Assembly: GCA_963722575.1 (NCBI GenBank) | Contig: CAVRNR010000006.1 | Span: forward strand, 868,001 to 932,000 | DNA from: Fen-178 sp963722575 | GTDB lineage: Bacteria; Acidobacteriota; Terriglobia; Bryobacterales; Bryobacteraceae | DNA: 64,000 nucleotides | Reading direction: 5' to 3' | In this document: piece after piece, positions 1 through 7,057 of the stretch | How the letters are laid out: every line of letters begins with the position of its first letter | Position numbering within the stretch: the first letter of the stretch is position 1 | The notes under the pieces: model-generated | Database searches by the model: none | Seen by the model: only the letters and a program-made list of their open reading frames with translations | Told to the model about the DNA's origin: nothing | Position numbers and translations under genes: made by a program

Positions 1-449
1 TGATGCGACGCCCCGTGGAACCCGTACTTGGCCACGCCCTCTTCCAGCCAGGCGCCGGGAACACCGTACCGCCGCGCGTGTTCCGGCATGGTGGTGTGGA
101 ACTCCGGCTCGAAGGCGGCCACCATCGGAACCCCCGGCATGGCCTGCCGGAAGGCTTCGATGGCCGTCAGGTAGATGGCGTTGTGCGCGGGCGCGGCGGG
201 CAGGAACTGGCGCAGCGCTTCCACCACGCCCTCATCCACGACGAAGGTTCCGCGATACTTCGGGCCGCCATGCACGGCTTTGAGCGCCACCGCATCGATC
301 GGCGTCCCGCCGGTCGAGATACGCGCGATGGCGTCCCGGTAATTGCCGACGCGCTCCTCGCGGCCCTTCGCCAGCAGCTTCTCCGACGGCATTTCCAGAA
401 TCTGGTATTTCAGGGATGTGGTTCCCAGGTTGGGGATCAGCAGGTTCAT
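1..449 (-). CDS. ackA: Acetate kinase, N-terminal part (cut by window edge)
   Basis: Acetate kinase converts acetate and ATP to acetyl phosphate and ADP in the cytoplasm. I translated the reverse strand from ATG 449; it stays open to the edge for about 149 codons. It begins MNLLIPNLGTTSLKYQI, matching the N-terminal nucleotide-binding strand of the family (N-x-G-S-S-S-L-K), then shows AVHGGPKYRG (family: RVVHGG), FEPEFHTTMP (family: F-D-T-x-F-H-x-T-M-P) and YGFHGASH (family: YGFHGTSH). The order and spacing of these blocks fit acetate kinase well. The departures (GTT for GSS, EPE for DTA) suggest a divergent member, so a related acyl kinase is possible. It starts 6 nt after the stop of the upstream DoxX-like gene and is probably co-transcribed with it. 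Confidence 0.85.
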   Translation of the reverse strand, partial: MNLLIPNLGTTSLKYQILEMPSEKLLAKGREERVGNYRDAIARISTGGTPIDAVALKAVHGGPKYRGTFVVDEGVVEALRQFLPAAPAHNAIYLTAIEAFRQAMPGVPMVAAFEPEFHTTMPEHARRYGVPGAWLEEGVAKYGFHGASH

Positions 450-455
450 CGCGTT

Positions 456-1379
456 TCAGTACACCAAGCCGAGTTGCTTGAGCGTGGCGGCCGGTTCTTC
501 GCCCTCGAACTTCGTCAGCGACGCTTTCTCACGGCCGTCCTCCAGGGCCACGCCCGCCGGGGTGCCCGCGTAGGGGAAGACTTGCTTCAGCTTCTGGAGG
601 TCGGTCGAAATGGCCGCTCTCAGACCGGTGTCCTGTAAAAACTGCGCCGCGTACCGCGGCTGCTGGACGGCAATGGCCACCACTTTCGTGTCGCCCCAAT
701 TAAAGTGCGACATGCGCTTGGCGGCGTCGAAACAGTGCATACACTCCGGGTCGAAGAAATACAGGAAGATCCTGCCATGTTGCAGCGAGTACGGCTGGCC
801 GTCCACCAAGATGCTCTCCGGCGCTTTCACCCCGGTTTGCCGCACCGCGGCCACTCCGTACGAAACCAGCGCGAACACCACCACCGCGCTCAGCACCAGA
901 ATGGCCGACCGCAGGCTTTCCGGCGGCCGCGACCAGATCCCCGCCAACACCGCCAGCAGCAACATGAGGCCGTCGCCGATGAAGAAACCCGGCCCCACTA
1001 TCCGCTTCACCCAGGGGAAGCAACTACAATCTTCGCCGTGCAGCACGTTGTAATTCACCGCGAAATACGCCAGGAAGGCGAGCAGCAGGAACCCGGTGAG
1101 AATCGAGCCCCAGCGCCGGAACCGCGGCACCAGCAACAGCACGCCGCCGAGCGTCTCGGCAATTCCGAACATCAGCGCCGCCGCCAGGCTCAGCGACTCC
1201 GGCACTCTGGCCTCCGCCATGCGCACGGCGGCGCCTTGCGCGTCGGTGACCTTCCAAAGGCCCGAGACCAGGAACAAAAGCGAAAGCAGAATAGCGGCCG
1301 CCCAGTTCAGCGCGGTTTTCCAGCCGGGCAACTCCAGCGAAGCCAGCCCTCCCCGGGGCTGTGCCATACTGTCGGTCAT
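456..1379 (-). CDS. MauE/DoxX-like membrane protein with C-terminal thioredoxin-like domain
   Basis: This 307-residue inner-membrane protein has two parts. The first ~180 residues form four or five hydrophobic segments typical of the MauE/DoxX redox-associated family (for example LNWAAAILLSLLFLVSGLWK). The last ~120 residues are thioredoxin-like: the strand FLYFFDPECMHC contains a CxxC motif (CMHC), and a cis-Pro-like TPAG lies further on. A membrane redox scaffold joined to an exported thiol-disulfide domain suggests a role in disulfide formation or transfer; the substrate is unknown. The reading frame is open further upstream, but that extension is not hydrophobic and lies antisense to the next gene, so I chose ATG 1379. 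This start overlaps the start codon of the divergent gene. It is followed after 6 nt by acetate kinase. Confidence 0.75.
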   Translation of the reverse strand: MTDSMAQPRGGLASLELPGWKTALNWAAAILLSLLFLVSGLWKVTDAQGAAVRMAEARVPESLSLAAALMFGIAETLGGVLLLVPRFRRWGSILTGFLLLAFLAYFAVNYNVLHGEDCSCFPWVKRIVGPGFFIGDGLMLLLAVLAGIWSRPPESLRSAILVLSAVVVFALVSYGVAAVRQTGVKAPESILVDGQPYSLQHGRIFLYFFDPECMHCFDAAKRMSHFNWGDTKVVAIAVQQPRYAAQFLQDTGLRAAISTDLQKLKQVFPYAGTPAGVALEDGREKASLTKFEGEEPAATLKQLGLVY

Positions 1380-1917
1380 GGTCCTTATTGTAGCCCTTTC
1401 ATCGATTTTGAAGGGGCTGGCGCTGGCCGGAATGCTGGTGGCCGCGCCCACCAGCGTCGAACTGGTGGATGAGGTGTACCAGATCCCAGCCAACGAGTGG
1501 CGATACGTGGACTTCACTCTCAAACAGCAGCCGGCCCGGGTTTCCGCCACTTTCCAGGTGCTGACTGGCCCCGGGCAGGCGCGCATCGCTTTGATGCGCA
1601 GCCAGGATCTCGAACGGCTGCGCGGCGGCGAACCGCACGGAGTCCTGGCCGTGACGCCCCTGGCTTCATCCGGCAATCTCTCCCGCTACGTTCACTGGCC
1701 CGACGACTACGCCATCGTGGTGGACAACCACGCCGTCAAACCCTCCGCGGTCCATCTGCACGTGTCGCTAGAATTTGGGGGCAGCCCGGGACCGGCCGTG
1801 ACGCGCCTCTCGAGCCGGCGACAACTCACTGTCGTTTTGATTAGCTTCGCGGTCTTCTTCGGGATTGTGAGCTTCTCGGCGCGGCGTTTGTGGCGGGCGG
1901 TCAAGCCGGCAAGCTAA
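1378..1917 (+). CDS. Putative exported/membrane-anchored protein, unknown function
   Basis: A 179-residue protein that I do not recognise. Residues 1-24 form a signal-peptide-like hydrophobic stretch (MVLIVALSSILKGLALAG), the centre (residues ~30-130) is a soluble beta-rich domain with an E-W-R-Y motif, and residues ~148-168 form a C-terminal transmembrane helix (LTVVLISFAVFFGIVSF) followed by positively charged residues. It would therefore sit in the envelope with its central domain outside. ATG 1378 overlaps the reverse-strand ATG 1379 of the DoxX-like gene within one CATG, leaving no room for a conventional promoter unless one gene uses a promoter inside the other. The TAA stop lies inside a dispersed repeat. 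Confidence 0.6.
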   Translation: MVLIVALSSILKGLALAGMLVAAPTSVELVDEVYQIPANEWRYVDFTLKQQPARVSATFQVLTGPGQARIALMRSQDLERLRGGEPHGVLAVTPLASSGNLSRYVHWPDDYAIVVDNHAVKPSAVHLHVSLEFGGSPGPAVTRLSSRRQLTVVLISFAVFFGIVSFSARRLWRAVKPAS

Positions 1918-2000
1918 AGCATGCCCCACCAAATTGGCCAGCTAAAGCATGCCACCAAACAGGCTGATTCCCTCATTGGTAGGACATGCTTTAGCTTGCC
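1909..2000. repeat. Inverted repeat cluster, GGCAAGCTAAAGCATGCC family
   Basis: Two direct copies of an AGCTAAAGCATGCC core (1911-1926 and 1940-1953) are followed by an inverted copy (1983-2000). The first and last copies pair over 17 of 18 bases, and the surrounding AAGCCGGC / GCCGGCTT can lengthen the stem. The element lies between convergent genes ending at 1917 and 2026 and could act as a bidirectional terminator or mRNA-stabilising hairpin. Related single copies occur at 25446-25466 and 56111-56130, so this is a dispersed family. Confidence 0.7.
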
Positions 2001-2025
2001 CTTGCCGGCTTGCGAGAGTTTGCAC

Positions 2026-3303
2026 TTATGAAACGGTGCACGCTTCCCCCGCTGCAGCGATGGTCGCGCGGATGTCCTCTTCCGAATGCGCCGCCGATAC
2101 GAATGCGGATTCGAACTGCGAGGGCGCCAGGTAGATGCCGCGCTCCAGCATCGCGCGGAAGAACCGCGCGAACCGGGCCGTGTCGCTCCGCTTGGCCGAT
2201 TCGTAATCCGTCACCGGCTGGTCCGTGAAGAACCATGTGAACATCGAGCCCACACGGTTCACCGTGACGCCCGCCGGCGCCGCGGCGCACAACTCCGCGG
2301 TGCGCGCTTCCAATTGGCCGTACACTTCGGGATGCGACTTCAAATATCGCAGCATGGCCAGCCCTGCCGCCACCGCCAGCGGGTTTCCGGATAGCGTGCC
2401 GGCCTGGTAGACCGGTCCCACGGGCGCCACCTGGCGCATGATGTCCTTGCGGCCGCCATACGCGCCCACCGGCAGCCCGCCGCCGATCACCTTGCCCAGC
2501 GTAGTCATATCCGGCCGTATGCCGTAGCGCTGCTGCGCGCCGCCGTAGGCCACGCGGAACCCCGTCATCACCTCATCGAAGATCAGCAGGGCGCCGAACC
2601 GAGCGGTGATTTCGCGCAGCGCTTCCAGGTAGCCCGGCAGGGGAGGCACGCAGCCCATATTCCCCGCCACCGGTTCCACAATCACCGCCGCGACGTGGTC
2701 GCCATGCGCGCGGAATGCCCGTTCCACGGCTTCGGCGTCGTTGAATGGCAGGGAGAGTGTGGTATCGCAAAACGCTTTGGGCACGCCCTGGGTGTCGGGA
2801 ATGCCCAGCGTGGCCACTCCCGAGCCGGCCTTCACCAGCAGCGAATCCACGTGCCCGTGGTAGCAGCCCTCGAACTTGACCGTCAGGTCCCGCCCGGTGA
2901 ATCCACGCGCCACGCGGATGGCCGACATGGTCGCCTCGGTGCCCGAGTTGACCAGCCGCACCATCTCGATGGAAGGCACGGCGTCGCGGATGGCTTCGGC
3001 GAGCTCGACCTCCCGTTCCGTGGGCGCGCCGAAGCTGGTGCCGATGGCCAGCGCGGCCTCCAGTGCCGCCACAATATCCGGATGCCGATGCCCCAGCAAA
3101 AGCGGTCCCCAGGAGCCCACGTAATCGATGTACTCGTTGCCATCGACATCGAAGATGTGGGCGCCTTCGCCGCGCGCGATGAACAGCGGGTTCCCGCCCA
3201 CGCTCCGGTACGCCCGTACCGGCGAGTTGACGCCGCCCGGAATGGTCGCACACGCCCTGCGAAACAGCTCTTCCGATTTGGAATGTCCGTGGCTGTGAGG
3301 CAT
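2026..3303 (-). CDS. hemL: Glutamate-1-semialdehyde 2,1-aminomutase
   Basis: HemL moves the amino group of glutamate-1-semialdehyde to make 5-aminolevulinate, the first tetrapyrrole precursor of the C5 pathway; it is cytoplasmic and PLP-dependent. The 425-residue length is normal. Family signatures are present in order: GGVNSPVRAY at residues 23-32, the NSGTEATMSAIRVAR cofactor-phosphate loop at ~119-133, IFDEVMTGFR at 241-250, and the PLP lysine K271 in TLGKVIGGGLPVGAYGG. The gene is third in a reverse-strand cluster: lipoprotein (4481-4882), flavoprotein (3306-4484), then hemL 2 nt later. Coupling to a geranylgeranyl-reductase-like enzyme suggests a shared haem/isoprenoid theme, but this is only suggested by position. 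Confidence 0.95.
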   Translation of the reverse strand: MPHSHGHSKSEELFRRACATIPGGVNSPVRAYRSVGGNPLFIARGEGAHIFDVDGNEYIDYVGSWGPLLLGHRHPDIVAALEAALAIGTSFGAPTEREVELAEAIRDAVPSIEMVRLVNSGTEATMSAIRVARGFTGRDLTVKFEGCYHGHVDSLLVKAGSGVATLGIPDTQGVPKAFCDTTLSLPFNDAEAVERAFRAHGDHVAAVIVEPVAGNMGCVPPLPGYLEALREITARFGALLIFDEVMTGFRVAYGGAQQRYGIRPDMTTLGKVIGGGLPVGAYGGRKDIMRQVAPVGPVYQAGTLSGNPLAVAAGLAMLRYLKSHPEVYGQLEARTAELCAAAPAGVTVNRVGSMFTWFFTDQPVTDYESAKRSDTARFARFFRAMLERGIYLAPSQFESAFVSAAHSEEDIRATIAAAGEACTVS

Positions 3304-3305
3304 GA

Positions 3306-4484
3306 CTAGCCCGCCTTGCGGGGCACCAGCCGGCTGAACCCGAGGCTCATACTGACGTCGTACAAGCTCCCGTTCAGATTCCGCAGCAAGCGCCGCTTCA
3401 AACCCAAGTACGGCTGCTTTCCCGCGAACAGGTCCTGGATGATGGCCGAGAACCGCGGGCTGCGGCGCGTGAACTGCACCATGCGCTCCGGCACGGAACC
3501 GAAGAGGAATCGTCCCAGGAACAAGCGCTTGGCCAGCCGGGCGCCGAATTCCAGGTCGGCCGCGAAGTCGCGCCGCAGCGACTGCCGGTATTGGCCTGCC
3601 TTCTCAGCCGGCTCGCCCACGTCGGAAAGCAGCGCGCGCGCCGCCAGGTCCGCCGAGCGAATGGCGTAGTACAAGCCCTCGCCCGTGACGGGGTCCACCA
3701 GCCCCGCGGCATCGCCCACCGCCATCCAGCCTTCGCCCGCCACCCGGTTCTTCTTCCACGATGCCGCGCCGAGCGACGGCAGCAAATGGCTGTAGAAGGC
3801 CGCGCCCTTCCAGGCGATGCCGCGCCCGGTCAGGTATTGCTCCAGGCGTTTGCGCAGGGAACTGGCCGGCTCGCCCTTTCCGCAGATTCCCACCGAGAGA
3901 TGCCCGCAGCGCGGAAAGACCCAGATGTAGCCTTCGAGGCGCGGCAGAAACTGGATGTCGATGCGAGTCTGGTCGCCCGGCACGTAGTAGCCGAGGGCCG
4001 ACATGGTGTCTTCCGGAGTCAGTTTGGTGCCCACTTCGGGCAGCGCGTTGCGGGCGCCGGTCGCTACGATACAGAAATCCGCGTCCACCATCCCCGAGCT
4101 GGTGCGAAGCTGCCATCCCCGCCCGTACCGCGACATTTCCAGCACGCGCGCCTTTTCGATCTGCGCCCCGGCCCGCTCCGCGCGCTCGAGCAACATGCGA
4201 TTCAGATCCAAACGCGAGTAGATCAGCAGCGGGTCGTCGAGCTTCAGGCTGACTTCTCCTCCGTGAGGAGCCGCCAGCGTGGTCTCGGTGATAAGGCGCT
4301 TGGGCGTCGAATTCTCGATCAGGAAGGGATACTGGCTGTAAGCCTTGTGCGTCAAACCGCCGCCGCAAGGCTTCTCCCAGGCGAGTTTCTCGTCGAACAC
4401 CAGGACATCCAGACCGGCGGACGCCAGTTGTTCCGCGGCGAATGCCCCCGCGGGACCGCCACCCAGAATGGCGACACGCTTCAT
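3306..4484 (-). CDS. Geranylgeranyl reductase-family FAD-dependent oxidoreductase
   Basis: A 392-residue flavoprotein of the geranylgeranyl reductase / p-hydroxybenzoate hydroxylase superfamily. It opens with a Rossmann dinucleotide-binding motif GGGPAGAFAAEQLASAG (residues 8-24), followed by the family's substrate-side KPCGGGLT, a second FAD contact IVATGARN, and GDAAGLVDPVTGEGLYYA, the conserved ribityl-binding block of this group. Members saturate isoprenoid chains of archaeal-type lipids, quinones or chlorophyll side chains; the substrate here cannot be read from sequence. Its ATG overlaps the TGA of the upstream lipoprotein gene by 4 nt, and hemL begins 2 nt after its stop, so the three genes are almost certainly one transcript. 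Confidence 0.85.
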   Translation of the reverse strand: MKRVAILGGGPAGAFAAEQLASAGLDVLVFDEKLAWEKPCGGGLTHKAYSQYPFLIENSTPKRLITETTLAAPHGGEVSLKLDDPLLIYSRLDLNRMLLERAERAGAQIEKARVLEMSRYGRGWQLRTSSGMVDADFCIVATGARNALPEVGTKLTPEDTMSALGYYVPGDQTRIDIQFLPRLEGYIWVFPRCGHLSVGICGKGEPASSLRKRLEQYLTGRGIAWKGAAFYSHLLPSLGAASWKKNRVAGEGWMAVGDAAGLVDPVTGEGLYYAIRSADLAARALLSDVGEPAEKAGQYRQSLRRDFAADLEFGARLAKRLFLGRFLFGSVPERMVQFTRRSPRFSAIIQDLFAGKQPYLGLKRRLLRNLNGSLYDVSMSLGFSRLVPRKAG

Positions 4485-4882
4485 TTTTTTCGACCGGCGG
4501 GCGGCAGGTCTTCCGGAGACGGCATGTTACCCCCGCCATGCGGATTCTCCATGCCAGGCGCCGCCGGCGGCATCGCGCCGTGTGGACTGGAACCCGCATC
4601 CTTGCGGCCCATCACCACCCAACGGCCGTCCTTCAGCTCGAGTTGATACTGCATCGACATTCCCTGCGCCGCGTTGCCGCCCTTGGGATAAAACGACACC
4701 GTCGCCTCCGCCTGGCTGCCGTTGAACTGGACCGACGTCACTTCCACATTCATCGAGGCCACGTTCATTCGGACCTGAGCCAGGTGATCGAGAACACCTT
4801 GACGCACCGCATCTTTGTTCTGGACGCCGCGGTTGCAGCCGGCCAGACACACCATCAGGAGGGCAACACAGCTAGTTCGCAC
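4481..4882 (-). CDS. Small lipoprotein, unknown function
   Basis: A predicted lipoprotein of 133 residues starting at GTG 4882. The N-terminus VRTSCVALLMVCLAGC is a short lipoprotein signal ending in the lipobox LAGC, so the mature protein would begin at Cys16 and be anchored in the membrane. The remainder (to ~100) is compatible with a small alpha/beta fold; the last ~35 residues are rich in Pro, Gly and Met and probably disordered. I chose the GTG because the signal peptide begins there and a TATAAT box lies exactly 6 nt before it, which implies a leaderless message. The stop overlaps the ATG of the flavoprotein gene. It is the first gene of the hemL cluster. Confidence 0.75.
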   Translation of the reverse strand: MRTSCVALLMVCLAGCNRGVQNKDAVRQGVLDHLAQVRMNVASMNVEVTSVQFNGSQAEATVSFYPKGGNAAQGMSMQYQLELKDGRWVVMGRKDAGSSPHGAMPPAAPGMENPHGGGNMPSPEDLPPAGRKK

Positions 4883-4888
4883 TATCCG

Positions 4889-4894
4889 ATTATA
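4889..4894 (-). promoter_or_regulatory. -10 box of the lipoprotein-hemL operon (leaderless)
   Basis: Reverse-strand TATAAT occupies 4894-4889, followed by 6 nt and then GTG 4882. With normal spacing the transcript would begin at or next to the start codon. No convincing -35 hexamer is visible and there is no Shine-Dalgarno sequence. Confidence 0.55.
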
Positions 4895-4978
4895 ACCGGC
4901 GGCATCCGGCCTTGCCTCGCGGTGGGGGTGCGCGATGGTAGCCAAAGACACCGCGGTGGTATAGTGTGCGCAGGGCCT

Positions 4979-5257
4979 ATGGAAAAAACAGCCGAGCGGC
5001 CATCCGGGGAAATTTGCCATCGCTGCCTGCAACCGATCGCTACGAGTGCCCGAAGGTGCCCCAACTGCGGCGAACGCCTCTCCCCCGCCAACCGCGTCCC
5101 CATTTTCCTCGGAATCCTGGGCCTGCTGGCGCTGATCTTCGTCGCGATCGTCATGGTCAAGGTCAGTCGAAACTCCGATATCGACTCTGCTCCCCCGAAC
5201 CAGACTGAGCAAGGCGCCCAGCAACAGCCCAACAGTCCGCCGCCTCTGAACCAATGA
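4979..5257 (+). CDS. Zinc-ribbon single-pass membrane protein
   Basis: A 92-residue protein with a zinc-ribbon N-terminus: CHRC (13-16) and CPNC (28-31) form a C-x2-C/C-x2-C pair. A transmembrane helix follows at ~42-62 (VPIFLGILGLLALIFVAIVMV), then a Gln/Pro/Asn-rich tail. The ribbon should face the cytoplasm and the tail the periplasm. No specific function can be assigned; such proteins often accompany transport or secretion genes. A TATAGT box at 4960-4965 could be its -10. Its stop overlaps the ATG of the next gene by 4 nt (ATGA), so translation is probably coupled. Confidence 0.7.
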   Translation: MEKTAERPSGEICHRCLQPIATSARRCPNCGERLSPANRVPIFLGILGLLALIFVAIVMVKVSRNSDIDSAPPNQTEQGAQQQPNSPPPLNQ

Positions 5258-6120
5258 GAACTGCCATGAGAACCCCTACCACACGCCGCAACTTCCTGGG
5301 CGCCGCCGCTGGAATCGCGGGTCTGAGCGCCGCCGGAGCGATACCCGCCTCCGCCAAGATCGAACCCGAGCCCTGGGGCATCAAGCTCGGCATCGCCACC
5401 TATACCTTTCGCAGTTTCGACCGCGCCAAAACCATCGAAATGCTCAAGGTGGTCCAGGCGCCGTGGATCAGCGTCAAGGACGGCGTTCACTTTTCCTACG
5501 ACAGCACTCCCCAGGAACTCAGGCAGGTTCGCGCCGAGTTCGACGCCGCCGGTCTCAAGCTCATGAGCGCCGGCAACATCAGCCTGGCGCAAGACGACCC
5601 CGACTATATCCGCCGGCGCTTCGAGATCGTCAGGGACCTCGGTCTTTCCTTGATGGTCTGCATCCCCACGCATACCAACATCCGGACGGTGGAGAAGTTC
5701 GTCAAGGAATACGACATCCGGATCGCCATCCACAACCACGGTCCCGAGCAGAAGGACTTCCCATCGCCGCAGTCGGTTCTGGAAGTGGTGCACGACATGG
5801 ACCCGCGCGTCGGCCTGTGCATCGACGTCGGCCACACCGCGCGTTGCGGCGTCGATGTGGTCGAGAGCATCGCCCTGGCCGGCCGGCGCCTCTTCGACAT
5901 GCACGTCAAGGATCTGGCCGACTTCACCAAGATCAACAGCCAGTGCGACGTAGGCGAGGGCCTCATGCCGTTCCCGGCCATTTTCAAGCAGCTCAAGAAG
6001 ATGAATTACCAGGGCTGCGTGGACCTGGAATACGAGATCAACCCCAAGGACCCGCTGCCCGGTGTGCTGCGCTCGATGTTCTACATGCGCGGCGTCCTGG
6101 CCGGCCTGGGGGCCGTGTAA
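5254..6120 (+). CDS. Exported sugar phosphate isomerase/epimerase-like TIM barrel protein
   Basis: A 288-residue protein with a Tat-type signal: twin arginines in TTRRNFLGAAAGIAGLSAAG followed by an A-x-A cleavage region near residue 34. The mature part has the xylose-isomerase-like/AP-endonuclease-2 TIM barrel pattern: WGIKLGIATYTFRSF as the first strand, IRIAIHNHGPEQ with candidate metal-site His/Asn, GLCIDVGHTAR with Asp/His, MHVKDL, and a late conserved E in CVDLEYEI. These are the usual metal ligands of sugar isomerases/epimerases. Exported versions are common in Acidobacteria and Planctomycetes, usually with unknown substrate. It overlaps the zinc-ribbon gene upstream; the thioesterase starts 5 nt after its stop. 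Confidence 0.8.
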   Translation: MRTAMRTPTTRRNFLGAAAGIAGLSAAGAIPASAKIEPEPWGIKLGIATYTFRSFDRAKTIEMLKVVQAPWISVKDGVHFSYDSTPQELRQVRAEFDAAGLKLMSAGNISLAQDDPDYIRRRFEIVRDLGLSLMVCIPTHTNIRTVEKFVKEYDIRIAIHNHGPEQKDFPSPQSVLEVVHDMDPRVGLCIDVGHTARCGVDVVESIALAGRRLFDMHVKDLADFTKINSQCDVGEGLMPFPAIFKQLKKMNYQGCVDLEYEINPKDPLPGVLRSMFYMRGVLAGLGAV

Positions 6121-6125
6121 CTCCC

Positions 6126-6518
6126 GTGGCCAACATTCCCATCGGCGCCAGAGGCGAAAGGAAGCTCCTGGTCACCAGCGAGTCCGCCATCACCTTCCTG
6201 GGTGCGGAGGGCCCGCGCGTGCTCTCCACGCCGCACATGATCGGCAACATGGAACTGACCTCCCGCGACGCCGTGTCGCCGTTCCTCGATGCCGGCTTCG
6301 ACACCGTGGGCACGCACGTGGACGTGTACCACCTGGCCGCCGCGCCCATTGGAGCGGTGGTGACGTTTACGGCGGAAGTGGCCGCCGTGGACGGCCGCCG
6401 CATTCAATTTCGCGTGGAAGCGTGGGACGAAACGGAAAAAATCGGCGAGGGCACACACGAACGGGCCGTGATCAACGTCGCGAAATTTGCCACGCGCCTC
6501 GCGGAAAAGAAGCGCTGA
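6126..6518 (+). CDS. Hotdog-fold thioesterase of the FlK (fluoroacetyl-CoA thioesterase) type
   Basis: A 130-residue single hotdog domain starting at GTG 6126. The sequence has the FlK-family block STPHMIGNME followed by VDVYHLAAAPIG. Known FlK uses Thr42, Glu50 and His76; here Thr35, Glu43 and His69 keep exactly the same spacing (+8 and +26). Family members hydrolyse short acyl-CoA thioesters, and FlK itself removes fluoroacetyl-CoA; conservation of the triad does not show that fluoroacetate is the substrate. The gene follows the TIM-barrel gene by 5 nt and probably shares its message. The GTG is the first possible start after the upstream stop and gives a normal domain length. Confidence 0.75.
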   Translation: MANIPIGARGERKLLVTSESAITFLGAEGPRVLSTPHMIGNMELTSRDAVSPFLDAGFDTVGTHVDVYHLAAAPIGAVVTFTAEVAAVDGRRIQFRVEAWDETEKIGEGTHERAVINVAKFATRLAEKKR

Positions 6519-6539
6519 TTCGTGATAGGATAGGCCGCT

Positions 6540-7037
6540 ATGGTGCGAAAACCAGCCTATCTCACCGTGTTCGCTCTTTTCCTGCTCGCGGCCGCCGACG
6601 CCGCTGCGCAGGCCAAACTACCGGGGCAGGGCGCTGACGCCTGCACGGTCGTGTCGAAAGCCGACATCGAACAGACGCTCGGCGTCAAGTTGGCGGATGG
6701 AGTGAAGAACCCCAACCTGCAGACTCCGGGAGTTGTGTCCACCTGCAATTACAAGAGGTCCGATGGCGGCTTCGTCACGATCGCCATTCGGCACAGGCCG
6801 ATCAAGTACGAAGGAACGGCGACCTTGGATGCCAAGAAGCAGGGCGTCCAGCAGGGGCACATCGCGGGCCTCGGCAGAGATGCATTATTGACCGAGGCGG
6901 ACGGCCTGGAAAACCTGACCATCTTCCGCGGAGACTACGACTTCATCAACGTGATGGTCATGGGCTCCATCTCCGTGAAACCGGCCTCTGCCGCCGTCGA
7001 GAAACTGGGGCGCATGGTGCTTGACGGTTGGAAGTAG
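6540..7037 (+). CDS. Exported protein, unknown function (DUF3558-like size and layout)
   Basis: A 165-residue protein with a clear Sec signal peptide (MVRKPAYLTVFALFLLAAADAAAQA, cleavage near residue 24). The mature ~140 residues contain two cysteines likely to form a disulfide (DACTVV and STCNYK), an ADIEQTLG motif and a repeated alpha/beta pattern seen in small extracytoplasmic proteins that sense or bind ligands. I cannot assign a function. It sits 21 nt after the thioesterase gene; a TAGGAT hexamer at 6526-6531 could provide its own -10, again very close to the start. It faces the convergent glycosyltransferase gene ending at 7058. Confidence 0.65.
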   Translation: MVRKPAYLTVFALFLLAAADAAAQAKLPGQGADACTVVSKADIEQTLGVKLADGVKNPNLQTPGVVSTCNYKRSDGGFVTIAIRHRPIKYEGTATLDAKKQGVQQGHIAGLGRDALLTEADGLENLTIFRGDYDFINVMVMGSISVKPASAAVEKLGRMVLDGWK

Positions 7038-7057
7038 CGAATTCCCGCGGCTCCGCT

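Noticed and set aside
1..638. 211-codon forward frame at the left edge
   Set aside because: Antisense to acetate kinase, whose motifs are clear on the reverse strand.
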